From: Notamacropus eugenii
Lineage: Eukaryota > Chordata > Mammalia > Diprotodontia > Macropodidae
DNA length: 64,000 nucleotides
Assembly (NCBI RefSeq): GCF_028372415.1
Contig: NC_092875.1
Span: forward strand, 340,497,123-340,561,122
Direction of reading: 5' to 3'
Shown: positions 11,516 to 23,961 of the stretch, in pieces
Layout of the letters: the number at the start of each line of letters is the position of its first letter
How positions within the stretch are numbered: the first letter of the stretch is position 1
The notes under the pieces: generated by a model
What the model was told of the DNA's origin: nothing
What the model saw: the letters and a program-made list of their open reading frames with translations, nothing else
Database searches by the model: none
Program-made: the position numbers and the translations under genes

Positions 11516-13194
11516 TCAGTTAATTAACTAACAAGATACACTACCTGCTGGTACATTTATCAGATGAAAATGCCTCTTAGACTGAATTTAGAATCAAAGA
11601 ATCAACCAAAGGTATAAACTAGATGGGAACAATTTCTAAATACTTTTATTGAATCTACCAATCAAAAGCATACACTAAGTAAGTAAGGACAACCTAATTA
11701 ATCTGATGGTGAAATGTACTGGGATTGGTTGAAAGAATGAGATACACTTCTGGACTTATGTATACTAGAGAAGAAGATTCTATCAAAAGGATTCCAGCAA
11801 CTGCTTCCAGAATCAAGCTTTGGGAGCTCTTTGAGAAAGGAAATCTCTTTTGCCTCCACCTATGCAAAACAAGGTGGGAAGTGGGGTTGCAGTAAGCACA
11901 GAGGAAGCAGCATACTTTCCCTTTGCCCTGCCCCACCCCCCTTCTGTGACCATGCCAAATAATACATCTAGCCAGGAGGACAAATTAGGCATACTGAGGA
12001 AAAGGCAGCTTTGGAGACAGTCACCTCTTCAGCTCTAGGATTCTCCACTCCAACCCTTGGAACCTAAGAGAAAGCTGTATCTGTAAGAACTTTATGGACA
12101 CCCCAAAAAAGGATAAAAGAACTTCTAAAAGCCAGGAATTGTGAGTTATGTTTGCTCGTGTGTTCTCTAAACTTTCTACTAGTCTCTGCATGTATTCATG
12201 TGAGAGTAGATCACAGCTTTTTAAGGGGGATATTTTGTAAATATTCCTAACTAAAAGCTATTCATCTCTTGCTGGCTAACTGATATCAACTGGATAATTA
12301 ATGGAGAGCACACTAGCTGTGTAACTCAGTGAGTTACAATATTAGAAAAAACAACCAGACTTCAGGATTATCCCTGTAACCTGGCGGAGGGGGGGGGGGC
12401 GAAGGGGGGGAACGACGACTGGAAATGCTCATCCTTCCTTTGGGAACCTGACTAACCAGTATGAGTCTGAGTTGTAGAGCGCATCCTCAGGTACATGTTA
12501 GACAACACTTTATACCCAGTTTCCCATCAGTGCTGGGTGAGCACACAGAATAAATGTAAGAGCATCAAGGAAATAACTTGTTCAGACATCAGGAAGGCTT
12601 TGAGCCAGAAAATGGTCTGAAGAGCATTTAAATCACTCCTTCCAAAAGTCCAGGAGGGAAAACTCTTATGTAGTTCTTGTAACGTAAATGTAGATTATGT
12701 AATTAATTCAGTTTTGAATGACTATAGTAAATGTTACTAATACAACCTGTAGTTTATATACGCTATGCTTAGAAGCATCTGGCTACAAATTGGAAGATTA
12801 CTGTGTATTAATTGTTTAAAGGTACAGATGTAAATAACATCCCTTGGTAATAATGTGTTTTTTCAGACGGGCTCAGTGGGCTACAAATACCCAAAACTAT
12901 CAGGAACAGAGAATTCAGTATGCTCAGGCTTTTCTTTAAGGGCCCTGGAAGAGTGGTCATTTTCCTTTAGATCCCTGTGTGCCTCCCTCTTTCCTTTAAG
13001 CTTAGATGTTTTAAGAATGTTCATGTCTTAGCTTAACCATGCTTATGACTTGTGTCATGTGGTAATCACTCAAAAAGAAAAGGAACTGATAAGTTATTTC
13101 CAACTGTAGTGTTTATGACTAATAGTAGCTTCCTGTATTTGTCCCTCTTGAAGTTATCTGATAATGAATTTTCTGAAACAGTATGGATCCTTGT

Positions 13195-13424
13195 TTTTGT
13201 TGTTCAGTCCTGTGCAACTCTTCTTGACCCCATTTGGGGTTTTCTTGATAAAGATACTGGGGCAGTTTGCCATTTTCTTCTCTAGCTCATCTTACAAGTG
13301 AGGAAACTGAGGCAAACAGTGACTTGCCAAGGGTCACACAGTAAGTGTCTGAGGCCAGATGTGGAAGATGAGTTTTCCTAATTCCAAGTCTAGTGCTCTA
13401 TGGATTGCGCCACCTATCAGCCCC
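13195..13424 (-). repeat. tRNA/RTE composite SINE
   Basis: The reversed tail ttgaccccatttggggtttt leads into aagtgaggaaactgaggcaa and the reversed head ctctatggattgcgccacct. Confidence 0.85.
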
Positions 13425-14271
13425 ATAAGAAACTCCTTTGGCAGATATCATCAGTCACAGCCTGTGGGGGAGCTATGTCGGGGAGGACCATGCTTACCTG
13501 ACCCCTCACGCTAAATGATGGCCCTGAAACTCAGGCATTTTCCATCTGTGCTTTAGACTCCTAGAAGCTATAACAATCTCTTCTTCTTTCTTTGCCGTTA
13601 AACTCTAGATGTATGTCTAACTTGACTAGACATAATATTTTGGCTCTTAAAGGTCTTGTCTCAAGGCAGATTACATTTAATTGAGTAATGGAATGCATTC
13701 TATGCATTGGCAATAAAAGGAAAACTTTCTAATGACCTTTTATGTTCTTTAAGCAATCCTTAAAGCATTTGTTGAAGAAATAGACTTTAATAGGTTAGAA
13801 TAGGATAAAAATACCTCCTCGTTCTTAACGAGAAAGGCCTGCCGAGATCTCATAACTAAGACACAAAATACTGCCTTAAGAAGGTCAGGAGGGCATAACT
13901 TACTGTACTGTAAGGCATCTTAAATTTAATTAAATTTAGCTATCTCAGTAGAAGGTAGAATACAGATGTCCATGAATGGTAATCTTAGTTCATTTAATGG
14001 AAAAATGCCTGGTCAAATAAGTAGAGAAGTAAACTTCACAGATCTAAGGGCATTTTTGAATGCTCGCTACACTCTGGGCACACATTGAGAAAATGTTTGG
14101 CACTTGGGTTCACATGGTGTTTAAGCATCATCGTGACAGCAATGTTCTGTTTATTTAAATAAATGGAAAAAAATATCTGACTACAACATGGTTTCTTTTA
14201 ATAGTATAATTTCCTAAGCCTTACCAAAAATAGGGGCATGTGGGTCAGACTTGATTCGCTTGGGCAGGTTT

Positions 14272-14362
14272 AAATGGCAATCAGGACCAAAACCTCTCCA
14301 GTATCATTACCAAGAAAACCCAAAATGGGGTCACAGAGTAGGACACGACTGAACAGCAACAT
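14272..14362 (+). repeat. 3' tail fragment of the composite SINE
   Basis: Only the RTE-like end remains: ctctccagtatcattaccaa, aatggggtcacagagtagga and cacgactgaacagcaac. Confidence 0.75.
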
Positions 14363-15299
14363 TTTCTAGGTATTTTATCCACATAATCTCCCTAAGAAGC
14401 TGATGGCTTTACCCCTCCAATATTCCTCCATGCTTACACTTAATCCCAGTCCTCATACTTGTACAACTATTCAATTTCAATCCTATATTTGACACACAGA
14501 CCTTACTATCCACTCATGTCCTGGCCAATTATTTTATCCCATCAATTGTATGTTCATGCTATGGTCAATACTGTGTGACTTCAATTGTCTGATTGGCTTT
14601 TAACATACATTTGAGAAAGGGAACTGGAGTATGGTATCACTGCTTGTTCAGGCCCCAGCACATCTGAATGCAAGCTATTCTGTGCTCAGAAAATTCTCTT
14701 GCTACTGCTGAAAATGAAAAAGTAAAAGTCTACACCAGAAGCACAGCCTTTTTTTCCTTTGTCTATAACGTAACTAGTATGGATGGATTTACTGCTTTGT
14801 GTAACCTTGACCTACAAAGGAATAAAATACATTGTTTTGGAGAAAGAAGTAAGTGGAAAGTGCTGAAGTTAAACTCCGGAGATCAGTATCAAGAGTTTTC
14901 TTAATGGGATTTGTGGGGAGATTCCTGGATAGCATCAAATACTACTGGAAAGAAAGGGTGGTGGTAACTGAAATGTGTTGGGAGACTGGTAGGCCCAAGG
15001 GGGCAGGAAAGTGAAAGAAAGATATTGCCCAGTGAGGACCTTCTGCTTTCTCTAAAGGATTTCTCAGACTCCATCATTCTCTCCCTTTAGGAAATTCTAC
15101 TCTTCACATGTCACTGTTGCATTCCTCAATGCTATATGAAAGGCGAAAGTCAAAGGCATGCCGGCTCAAATATATTTTGCTTATGTGAAATAAATGTAAA
15201 AGAGAGGCCATATGGCCTCCAGGCTTTTTTAAAGGAAATTCAATAAAGAATAGCGATTAATGGAGTGACAGAAGGTATCACTGTATAAATCACTGTAGA

Positions 15300-15600
15300 A
15301 AAAGAACTGGCTCTCAAGACAGGGCTTTCAGGTTCAAATCCTCCCTCTGCCACTTACTGCCCATGTGACCTTGGACAAATCACTTCATCCACTTCAACCT
15401 CACTTTCTTCATTAATAAAATGAGAGTCAGACTCAAGGGCCTCTGACGTCCTCTTTCAACTTCAGGTTCTATGATCCTCTGAATTGAGATGTCAGACATT
15501 CTCAAATAGCAATGCTGGAGGTCACCTAACCCATTTCACAGATATGGAAACTGAGGCCCTGATATGTGATGTGACTGACATTGGTTGTAAGGGTCTGCTG
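15300..15600. repeat. Two CORE-SINE/MIR pieces
   Basis: 15300-15480 is plus-strand (ttcaggttcaaatcctccct, catgtgaccttggacaaatc). 15505-15600 looks like a minus-strand copy (gatatggaaactgaggccct). Both are old and decayed. Confidence 0.6.
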
Positions 15601-16420
15601 GTTATGTAACAAGCCAATCAGAGAGCAGAGATTGGAGTTTGGCCAGGAGCAAATATAACTGAGTAAGATCAATCAGAAACTAACTGGACTGGACTAACTG
15701 GAAAAAAAAATCAACCGTTGGAAAAAAAGAGGATTTATTATAGTGATTTGGATGCCCTTCTATGTCTCTAAATTGAACAAGTTTTTGACTTTTCAACAGG
15801 ATGTCTGGCACTGTGTAGGTAGAGCCATAAGCTTCAAATCCAAAAGCAGACATTTAATTATCTTTGCAGCCTTCAAATTGTTTTCATATCATAAATTCCT
15901 GGGTTACTGGAAGGATACTGTTCAGTTTCTTGGAAATGGTGTGAATACTTCTTGTTAAAGCGTTAAATGATTCTCTCTTCCAGCCAAATGAGTTTATAGC
16001 AAGACTGTTTGTGTCATTCATTATCTACTTCATTATCCATTTACCTCAGTGCCACTGTTCAGCAACTAAAGGTAATGAACTGAAGCCTGAGGCCCTGAAC
16101 TATGGAACTTTACATTCATTTTTCAGTAGTTTTCGATTCACTGAAACATCATGTTGAGACTTTGAAAGGCTGGAATTTATCAATCACATATTACAAAGGA
16201 AATTGGGGTCAACCTAAACTTTTACTGGGTCCTGAGTTTTTCTTGGTTTCCACTACACTCAAATTAAAACCAGCTCTATGGAAATAAACAGTTTCGCTGA
16301 GTGAAATGTGCTTGGTCAGATGAAACAATAGATGACTCTTTCGTGCAAGTATGGAAGAAAACTGATAAAACAGAGAATTGTCTTAGGGAAAGGCAAACCA
16401 CAGGCATGTGGGAACTAGAT

Positions 16421-16500
16421 CATGGAATCTTAAGAGCCGGAAGGGGCCATCTGGTCCAACCTCCCACCCAGTGCAGAAAACTCCCATGCGCTAACATAGG
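16421..16500 (-). repeat. L3/CR1 LINE 3'-end fragment
   Basis: The plus strand reads catggaatcttaagagccgg and ggccatctggtccaacctcc, the reversed 3' end shared by the L3/CR1 copies elsewhere in this window. Confidence 0.5.
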
Positions 16501-16967
16501 ATCTCTTTGAGCACAGAACAAAAGAGAATTTAGAGAGTTAGGTCATGCTTTTCTTAAATGGATCATATCTTTATTAAAAGACCAAGTAAGAAAACCAAAC
16601 CTTATAAATAATGCTTACTGGTACGTTTTTATGATACCCATTCAAAGTGATATCTAAAGAACCAAAACTTCTGATGGCTCACTAGGAACTCTACGGCAGA
16701 TATTACTTGTGACTGTAAGTCCAAGAAGGCATTACTTCAGGCCACAACATGCCAATGAATTGATTATGGCTCTATTTTTCCTAAATAGCATTTAGTGCCA
16801 TGAAATGGTTATTGCAACTTTCAGCATGCGTAATGATAAATTAAAAAATATCTTCAACAAGGACAATTTTGATATGGAAAGGGTTGATTCTACTGGAAAA
16901 AATGAATAAAGCCCTCTCTCCCAAAACTATCCCATATTCATCTTATACATGTTCTATATACTTATGG

Positions 16968-16970
<3 letters not shown>

Positions 16971-17013
<43 letters not shown>
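16971..17013 (+). repeat. (CA)n microsatellite
   Basis: About 42 bp of uninterrupted CA dinucleotides in the last FHOD3 intron. Confidence 0.97.
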
Positions 17014-17015
<2 letters not shown>

Positions 17016-17534
17016 CAGATTCTCTGTGCTGTTCCCCTTTTGAATTTGTCTCCCTAGGCCTAGCACACAGTAGGTGCTTAATAAATCTTTGTTGAAGGAC
17101 TGATAGACTAGACCTAGCTGACTCAGTCTCATGCTGCCTTAGTTTTAGGAAGCCATTCTGGTCTTGTGGCTCTTTTCTGAACAAGGGCTAACATCTGTCT
17201 TTTCTTCCATATGTTAAGTCTAGGCTCTTCGTTCTTTTCTCTGTGCCAAGCAGTCACTTATCTCTGTCTCTTCCCTAGACTTCACTCTGTATCAGAAACT
17301 GGTGATTCCTAGATGAGATAGTAGGGAACTGGCCATGATGTCTTCATTGCTTGGGGATCAGTAAATAGAGAAGAATGAGTGGGTACAATCTAATGCCTTT
17401 GACAAAGTCCCATACCAAAGGCTATATACAATTTTGAGTCATAGTGGGTTTAGGGATTGAGCAAAATAGTTTTGTCTAAGATAATGAAGAATCCTAGGGA
17501 AAAGAAAGGACAGAGATAATTATCATAATAGCTA

Positions 17535-17757
17535 ACATTCAGACAATGCTTTATAGTTTTCAGAGCATTTTGCATATGATATCTCATCTGAACCCTACAA
17601 CAACTCTGAGAAGTGGGTGCTGTCTTTATACCCATTTTGAGGAAACTGAGGCCTGGTGAGGTGATGTGACTTCCCTAGTGTCACACAGTGAGTACCTGAG
17701 GCAGGATTCAAACTCAGATCCTGCAGAATCCAGGACTATCTCCATTATGCCACCTAA
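17535..17757 (-). repeat. CORE-SINE (MIR/MAR1 type)
   Basis: Has tcagagcattttgcatatga, ccattttgaggaaactgagg and the reversed head attatgccacct. Confidence 0.8.
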
Positions 17758-17836
17758 GGATAAATCAGTACTTCTCTAGATGGAAAAGTATAAAGATCTG
17801 TCTTCCTTATGGACTGCTACTTGAATTAGTATTATT

Positions 17837-18080
17837 AGTTGTTGCCCAGTCATTTTCTGTCAGGTTCAGCTGTTCATTTGGGGTTTTCTTGGCAGATATA
17901 CTGCCAAGTGGTTTGCCATTTCCTTCTCCAGGTCATTTAACATATGAGGAAATTGAGGCAAACAGGGTAAAGTGACTTGTCCAGGGTCACATAGCTAGTA
18001 AGTGTCTGATGCCAGATTTGAACTCAGAAAGATGAGTCTTCCTGTCTCCAGACCAAGTGCTCTATCCATGGTGCCCTACT
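17837..18080 (-). repeat. tRNA/RTE composite SINE
   Basis: The reversed tail (tttggggttttcttggcaga, gtggtttgccatttccttct) is followed by the CORE (cagggtcacatagctagtaa) and the reversed head ctctatccatggtgcccta. Confidence 0.87.
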
Positions 18081-18279
18081 AATTAATATCTTTATAAATT
18101 ATCTGTGAGAGGGAGCACACAGCAATATCTCCAAGTACAGTGATAACACTAAACAGTTCTGGGGAGTAAAGAGATGCTGGATCTGGAATTGAGAGAAACT
18201 AGGGCTTAAAGAATACACCACCTTTCACAACCTGAGCATAAGCTGTCCTTGGCCCACACCTCTGATCTCCAGTGCTGTG

Positions 18280-18480
18280 TATAGAATTGAGAGCTAGAAT
18301 GGGTTTTAAAGAACATCTAGTCCTACCACTCCCTCATCCTTTTACACATGTGGAAACTGAGGGCCAGAGAGTTGAAGGAACTTGTTTAAGGTCACATGCA
18401 TAATACTCAACAGAGCAGAGGCTGAAAGTGAGGGACTCTGATTTCAACTCCATTGTTTATTCACTACATCATACTGTCCT
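18280..18480 (-). repeat. Old CORE-SINE/LINE-tail fragment
   Basis: The pattern tgagagctagaatgg ... catctagtcctaccactccc ... tggaaactgagggccagaga is a common reversed mammalian SINE/LINE tail. The family is uncertain. Confidence 0.5.
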
Positions 18481-18906
18481 GGCTAAGGATGCCTGTGGCC
18501 TTCCTTGACTAAAAGTTTGAGCCAAAGCAGGCTTAGGAAAATAGCTTCAGGCTGTAGCCCCTGGATTGTATCTTCTTCTGGCAGAGCTCCTGGGGAATCC
18601 CGAGGGGATTTGAATTCTGCAATACTGAACAGATTTCTAGGACCACTGGAAGTCCTCAGAGTTCTAAGAGGGACCTTTTGTTGCAGACTGACTCCACCGG
18701 GGTCGATGCATGACATATCTCTTCTGTCTTGAGCTATGGCCCCAGAGCTCTTTACAGCATGACGCTACCACAGGCCAAAGACATGGAGCTCATGTATACA
18801 CTGCCCCTGCCCTGGTCCCTCTCATTCCTCTCTGCAGACTGGACGGGGGAGGTCGGCTTCTTGGAAGACGTGCTCTGTTCTGCGACCACTCCCCTAAGGG
18901 ACTTAC

Positions 18907-19071
18907 ATGATTTTCTATTTGCCCGTGATCGTTTCCTTTCTCTTGGCACCACTCGTTGACTGGGCACTTGGGTGGCCGATTTGACGATGCGATCCATGAT
19001 CTCATCCGCTGCATCATCCGTAACATTGGGTGAGTCATCAATGCCAGCGTGCCATGTGCTGCTAGCAGAGC
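18907..19071 (-). CDS. FHOD3: FHOD3 coding exon: DAD core and basic cluster
   Basis: This 165-nt exon completes a Gly codon, encodes 54 residues and leaves one base. The order is SASSTWHAGIDDSPNV, then the DAD helix TDDAADEIMDRIVKSATQV, then PSQRVVPRERKRSRANRKS. DAD binds the N-terminal region of the same protein and keeps the formin closed. ROCK phosphorylation of FHOD DADs at Ser/Ser/Thr in this basic stretch opens the protein; the first two acceptors, in RSRAN and RKS, are present here. The acceptor is ttctgtctag; the donor is gtaagt. Both introns are phase 1. The opposite strand carries long open frames, but these are shadows. Confidence 0.96.
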
Positions 19072-19828
19072 CTAGACAGAAAGAACCCCAAAAGACACGA
19101 GGTTGTGAAAAAGAAAAGAAATAACAAGACAAAGTGAACTTTTCATCTAGAAGCTGTATGAAAACTAGGTATCCTCCTGAGAATTATCCTAATAAAAGTC
19201 CAACTGAGAGGTTAATACACTCAATTCTCAAATAGTTGCATTTGTATTCACTATTTCAAATGACATCAGAATACTCTGAGCACCTTCCAGCTAACGTTGA
19301 GCTTTAAAGATGAGGGACCAGGTCTGGCATTTCTTTGATAACCATCTTGAAAGGGTGCTGGGTCTAGAGTCTAAAAGAACTTGTATTCAAATGTAGTCTC
19401 AGATTCTTACTAGCCACGTGACCCTGGGCAAGTCACTTAACTTCCTTTTGCCTCAGTTTCCCCTCTGAAAATGAAGATAAGAGCACCTTCCTCCCAATGC
19501 CTGTATTACATAAACATTAGCTATTATTATTATCTCAGTGCCAAGGTTAGAACTATGTACATCGTACATGTTAATTAAATATTCATTACATGCATGAATG
19601 AATCCTATGAGACATATAAAGTTGGTGTCATTATCCTATAACATCGACAAGGAAGCTGGAGCTCAGGTAAATCATATGCCTAAGGTCACAGAACTAGTTG
19701 AAATGAGGCTTTGGGACTAACAGTTCCATGAACTTTTTACTAGACTTCAGTTGCCTCTCTGGATTGGTTTTCTAGTAGTGAATGATAAATGCGTAATTAA
19801 TTCTTAGCCCTTTTAGCAAACTGTTCCT

Positions 19829-20076
19829 GTTATTCACTCAGTCTGACACTTCATGACCCCATTTGGGGTATTCTTAGCAAAGATACTGGAGTGGTTTACC
19901 CATTTCCTTCTCTGGTTAATTCTGCAAATGAGGAAACTAAGGCAAACAAGGTTAAGTGACTTGCCCAGGGTCATACAGCTAGTAAGTGTCTGAGGCCAGA
20001 TCTGAACTCAGGAAGATGGGTGTCTACCTGACTCCAGGCTCCACACTCTATCTGTTGTGCTACCTAGCTGCTATAT
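19829..20076 (-). repeat. tRNA/RTE composite SINE
   Basis: Reversed full-length copy: catgaccccatttggggtat, gatactggagtggtttaccc, aagtgacttgcccagggtca, then the reversed head gtgctacctagctgct. Confidence 0.88.
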
Positions 20077-21249
20077 AGGTCAAAATAATACCAGAAAAAC
20101 AGCATACACTTCTGAATAGGCAGATATTTAACTCTCAAGGGAGAAAAGATCTTCCCTGGAAATTGTGCCAACAGTGTATGTGGCCATTAGCTGATTATTC
20201 CTTCCTTATATTTACCATCATATGCCCACACTTAGACTCATACAGAGTCTCTCCCTGCCTTTTTGCCACAAAGCTGTGACAAGGAGCAAGGTGTAGGTTT
20301 AATGATTGGCCCTGTGCCATGAGGACATTTCATGAGCACCAGTTAAAAAACTGTTAACAGTGATGAATCCAGATGAGGAGATTAAAAAAAAAAAACAAAA
20401 CTCAATACAGAGTTTTTTTTCCCCCAGAAAGTCACCTAATTAGGGCCATTCAGTGAGTACATGCAGGTTGTGTGCCATTATTGTTGCTTTAAAGACTAGA
20501 AGAGGTGGAACTAGACTGAGTCAAACCAAAATGTTAGTGATGAGGCCACCTTTCATATGAGCCAGGAATCAGACTGCTAAATCTAGACCTTTATTGACTA
20601 TCCTCTGGGGAATCCTGTGGGAAGGCCCTTCAGTGGTTTTTCATTGGCTTTGTTCCCTGACCAGGCCTTTTGAAAGCTTGCCACTGTTACATTTCTTCCC
20701 CTCTTCCAATTACACAAGAAAATAAATTTTATGTACAAAAAGACATTACAAGATAATTATCCCCATTCCTCAGGCAGTCAAGGGCTAGGCTGCTGGGAAC
20801 CCATCAAGGGAAGCTCTCTCCACATTGTCATTCCCTTTATTTAGTCCATGCGGATCTTCAGGGTTATAAGAATTCCATCAGCAATTCTTGAGGAACAAAA
20901 TGTATGGCTTGCCTAGGAGGCCTGTGTTGAAGGGTGAGGACTGGTGGTTTAAAGCTGGCTGCTGGCTGCTTATTAGTGTAATCTCTCTCTGACCTAGACA
21001 GCCTAAAGATATTTCCTTTGCCACTGCCAGGAAGGCCTCTGTATTATGCTTTTCCAAACTCACTTAGGATTGAGTAGTTTTGTGAAATCACCTGTTTGCT
21101 TTCCCTCTCTCCATTCCATATGTAAATTTTTATGAAGGGAAGATATGCACATGTAAAAAGTTAAATAAATAACAGCACAAGAGATGTTACCAAATGGCAT
21201 AACCAAAGGGTCAGACAAGTGGGACAGACAGTAAGTGAGAGGCAACATA

Positions 21250-21462
21250 TAGGAGTGTGAATATAATGCTGGACTTGGAATTATTCACATCCCATCTCGG
21301 CAGCTATGTGAACAAGTCATATAACCTTTCTGAGACCCGATTTCCTCATCTGGAAAATGGACCTAATAATACTTGGTAAAAAGGGCTAGTATGAGGCTCA
21401 AATGAGATAATGCACATAAACCTTAGAGAGCTTCAAAAATGTCAGCCATTATTATCAGTGTT
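21250..21462 (+). repeat. MIR
   Basis: The order is that of a MIR: tgctggacttggaatta, acaagtcatataacctttct, tttcctcatctggaaaatgg, and a tail with gaggctcaaatgagataatg. Confidence 0.7.
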
Positions 21463-21959
21463 TTGAGTTCAGAGGAGGGAAAGATTGGTAGGTTGGGCTT
21501 ATATGGAAAAGCCAAGCTGGACCTTTAAAGAGAGGCAGTTCACTAAAACAGGAACTCCCTGGTAAGTAAACTCCATCCCCCAATTTACTTGCCATTCACC
21601 AACAGATAGGAAGGAGGTTGGCACTGGCAGGAGGTGGTATGCCCTGAGGGAGCACGAACAATAGATGTAAAATCGAGAGCCAGATAATGGAGGCTGTTCT
21701 GTTTTGCTGAGCATTTCTTTCATGTCATACAATGGTAATGATACAAATGCATCTTCATCTATCTGTGAAAGTGATGCTTCCTCCTTTTCCACGGTCAGTT
21801 GACCATAACAGCAGGTACTATTTCAGTATAGAACTTTTTGTTTTTCAAGTTGTTTTATAGCTTGACTTTGAACAAGTCATTTATAATCTCTCTGAGTCCC
21901 AGTTTCCTCATCTTTAAAATGAGATTAGACACAAATGGCCTTTGAAGTTCTTTCCTCTG

Positions 21960-22140
21960 ATGGGGGCCTTTAACCTTTTCTGTGTCACAGACCCCTTTGG
22001 CAGCCTGGGTGAAGCCAAGGGACTACTTGTCAGAGTAACGCTTGAGTGCACAAAATCAAATACACTGGATTACACAGAAAACCAATTATACTGAAGTAAT
22101 GTTAAACCAAGTTCACAGACCCCAGGTCACGAACCCTAGA
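21960..22140. mobile_element. hAT-like non-autonomous DNA transposon (MITE), old
   Basis: The two ends are imperfect inverted repeats. The left reads gggggcctttaacctttt...gtgtcacagacccc. The right reads gttcacagaccccaggtcacgaaccctag, whose complement is ctagggttcgtgacctgg. Both resemble hAT ends of the form CAGNGGTTCTNAACC. Length is about 180 bp with no coding capacity. It lies about 77 bp from the exon at 22217-22388. The family call is tentative. Confidence 0.5.
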
Positions 22141-22216
22141 TCTGTGACCTGAGAGTCAATCCCACTGAAGCTTGTATAATGAGGAGAGTACTATAAGGAA
22201 AGAAGTGGCCAATTAC

Positions 22217-22388
22217 CTCTACTGGCTCGACTTCGTGTCCTCATGCCTAGCACCGAGGTGCCCTCTTCACCAGTGGAGGAGGTTTTCAGCACAGCCTTCA
22301 TGTTCTCATGTTCAGCTGCATCTTCTGCATATTCCAGTCCCTGTGGTTGGCTCTGGGAGGGAGTGGAACTGTTGGAGAATTTTCCAGT
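22217..22388 (-). CDS. FHOD3: FHOD3 coding exon: linker between FH2 and DAD
   Basis: This 172-nt exon encodes 57 residues plus one base. It starts TGKFSNSSTPSQSQPQGLEY, continues AEDAAEHENMKAVLKTSSTG and ends VLGMRTRSRASR. The AEDAAEHENMKAVLKTSS block is strongly FHOD3-like; the Ser/Pro-rich flanks diverge more from the human protein as I remember it. It can follow either MITD directly or the microexon. The acceptor is gattgcctctttgcag; the donor is gtaatt. It ends with one base, G, that joins GC of the next exon to make Gly. An old hAT-like element lies about 77 bp into the following intron. Confidence 0.95.
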
Positions 22389-22855
22389 CTGCAAAGAGGC
22401 AATCAGAGTCAAGATATGTGTCACCTTTCTGAAACAGCTGTTCAAGAGGGAAAAAGAAATTCACAGCTGAATTCCATTAAAAAAGAAAAAGCGAACAGAA
22501 GACGGCTGCCTCTGCAGATTCAGCTATTACTGCGGTTTACAGGGGTTGTCATCTGTTTGGAGATAATAATAATAATAGCATTTGCATAGTGCTTTTATGT
22601 TTACAAAATTCTCTACAAATACTATCTTATTTTGTGAAAATATCTGTGTGACAAATTCTGTTGTGTGAGAGAAGAGCTCTTGGGTCTTTTGTTTGCCACA
22701 AGAAGGAACTTGTTGGGGGACAGCATAGGGATTGGACCTGTGATTTCACTAGTATGGGAACTTCTGTAGAATAAACTCCATCCCCCATTGGAGGTTAGCA
22801 CTCTCTCTTTAATTTAGAGAGTTGTTGAGAAGACCAACAAATCTATCAATTCTAG

Positions 22856-22935
22856 TCTTTCTTTCTTTCTTTGTTTTCTTTCTGTTTTTTTCTTTCTTTC
22901 TCCGTCCCTTCCTTTCTCCATCCATCCATCCATCT
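22856..22935 (+). repeat. Pyrimidine microsatellite (CTTT)n(CCAT)n
   Basis: About 80 bp of T/C-rich sequence: CTTT units, then TCC-rich sequence, then five CCAT-type units. Confidence 0.9.
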
Positions 22936-23639
22936 ACGTATTTCTCTATCTATTTTTGTATGGCTAACCAGCCTTGCTGCTTCACAGTTACACTGACTCA
23001 TGCTTCTTTGCAACCATTCTACCATCTTCCTGTATCTCTATTGTGTCTCCCTCAGGAAACCACTCATTCCTTGATGTCTTATATTTCTTTGTGCAGCTGC
23101 CTCCTATACAGGGGTTTGACCCAGTTCTCATAATAAAGCACACACATCGTGGATTGACTGACTCCAACTGACTACTTTAGGGGAAAAGGAAGGAGTACTA
23201 ATTTTACAGAAACAATCTTGTGTGTGACATAGCTTGAGGTGACAGACTTCCTGTTAAGAAAAAAAAGAGTTATATTGTAGTGAAGGGTGGGGACAGGCTT
23301 GGATCTGTAATTTCAATGGTATAGGGAGTTCCAGGATAAAGAAACTCTTATTAGGGCAGGTCAACATCTTGTAGTTTGAGAGTACTGCCCGGTGTCACAC
23401 AGCCAATATATGATAGAAGCAGGGTTTGAACTCGTTAGTAAAGGGTAAGTTTGGCAGATTAGGTCATAAGGATTTAGCATTCCTGAAAAGGGGATCCATT
23501 TTCTTGCCAAGAAGACCTTAAAAAAACTCTACAATAACATCTAATCATTTATGCGATCAACAGGATAGCATATAGTTGATTTGACTGGTCACTGTCTAAA
23601 ATGAGCATGCATAGACTGACCACAAATGCACATAACTCT

Positions 23640-23795
23640 CTATATTATGATTGTTTGTGCCTGTGTCTCATCTCCTCTGGGGACAGGCACTACATCTCAC
23701 TTAGACTTCCTATCTCCCCTGTGCTTAGCATACTGATCTTCATAGAATATAATAGGTACTTAATAAATATTTATTGAATAAATGAATGAAAACCC
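23640..23795 (+). repeat. L2 LINE 3' end
   Basis: Shows the L2 end pattern ggggacaggcactacatctc, ctgtgcttagcatactgatc and aggtacttaataaatattta. Confidence 0.7.
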
Positions 23796-23961
23796 TATTG
23801 AGTTAGGTTACTGATTGATATGATAGTGAAAAAAATGAATTGCCTGCGAATAGCTGATTTTCTTATTTACTGGGTTTCTATGGTATCCAGGCAATCACTT
23901 TGTTCCTAGTTAGGATGTACATAGATAAGTGAGTGTGGCAGCACAGAGTGTAAATCCCTCA

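Larger units (their letters stand above)
10665..18906 (-). other. FHOD3: FHOD3 last intron (8.2 kb)
   Basis: Holds SINEs at 11261-11515, 13195-13424, 14272-14362, 15300-15480, 17535-17757, 17837-18080 and 18280-18480, an L3/CR1 tail at 16421-16500 (-), an L2-like tail near 17040-17100 (+) and a CA repeat at 16971-17013. The stretches 11520-13190, 13430-14270, 14370-15290 and 15610-16420 show nothing that I can name. A G-rich run lies at 12388-12410. Confidence 0.6.
19072..22216 (-). other. FHOD3: FHOD3 intron between linker and DAD exons
   Basis: Contains SINE pieces at 19345-19530 (+), 19590-19765 (-), 19829-20076 (-), 21250-21462 (+) and 21850-21958 (+), and a hAT-like element at 21960-22140. 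20080-21240 and 21465-21850 show no repeat or exon that I recognise. Confidence 0.6.

Noticed and set aside
18505-18959. Plus-strand open frames opposite the DAD exon
   Set aside because: They mirror the FHOD3 exon and intron, have no splice or family support, and are shadows.
18752-19132. Long open frame MSCYFFSFSQPRVFWG... on the minus strand as a separate gene
   Set aside because: Only 18907-19071 is coding (FHOD3 DAD exon). The rest of the frame crosses splice sites into intron.
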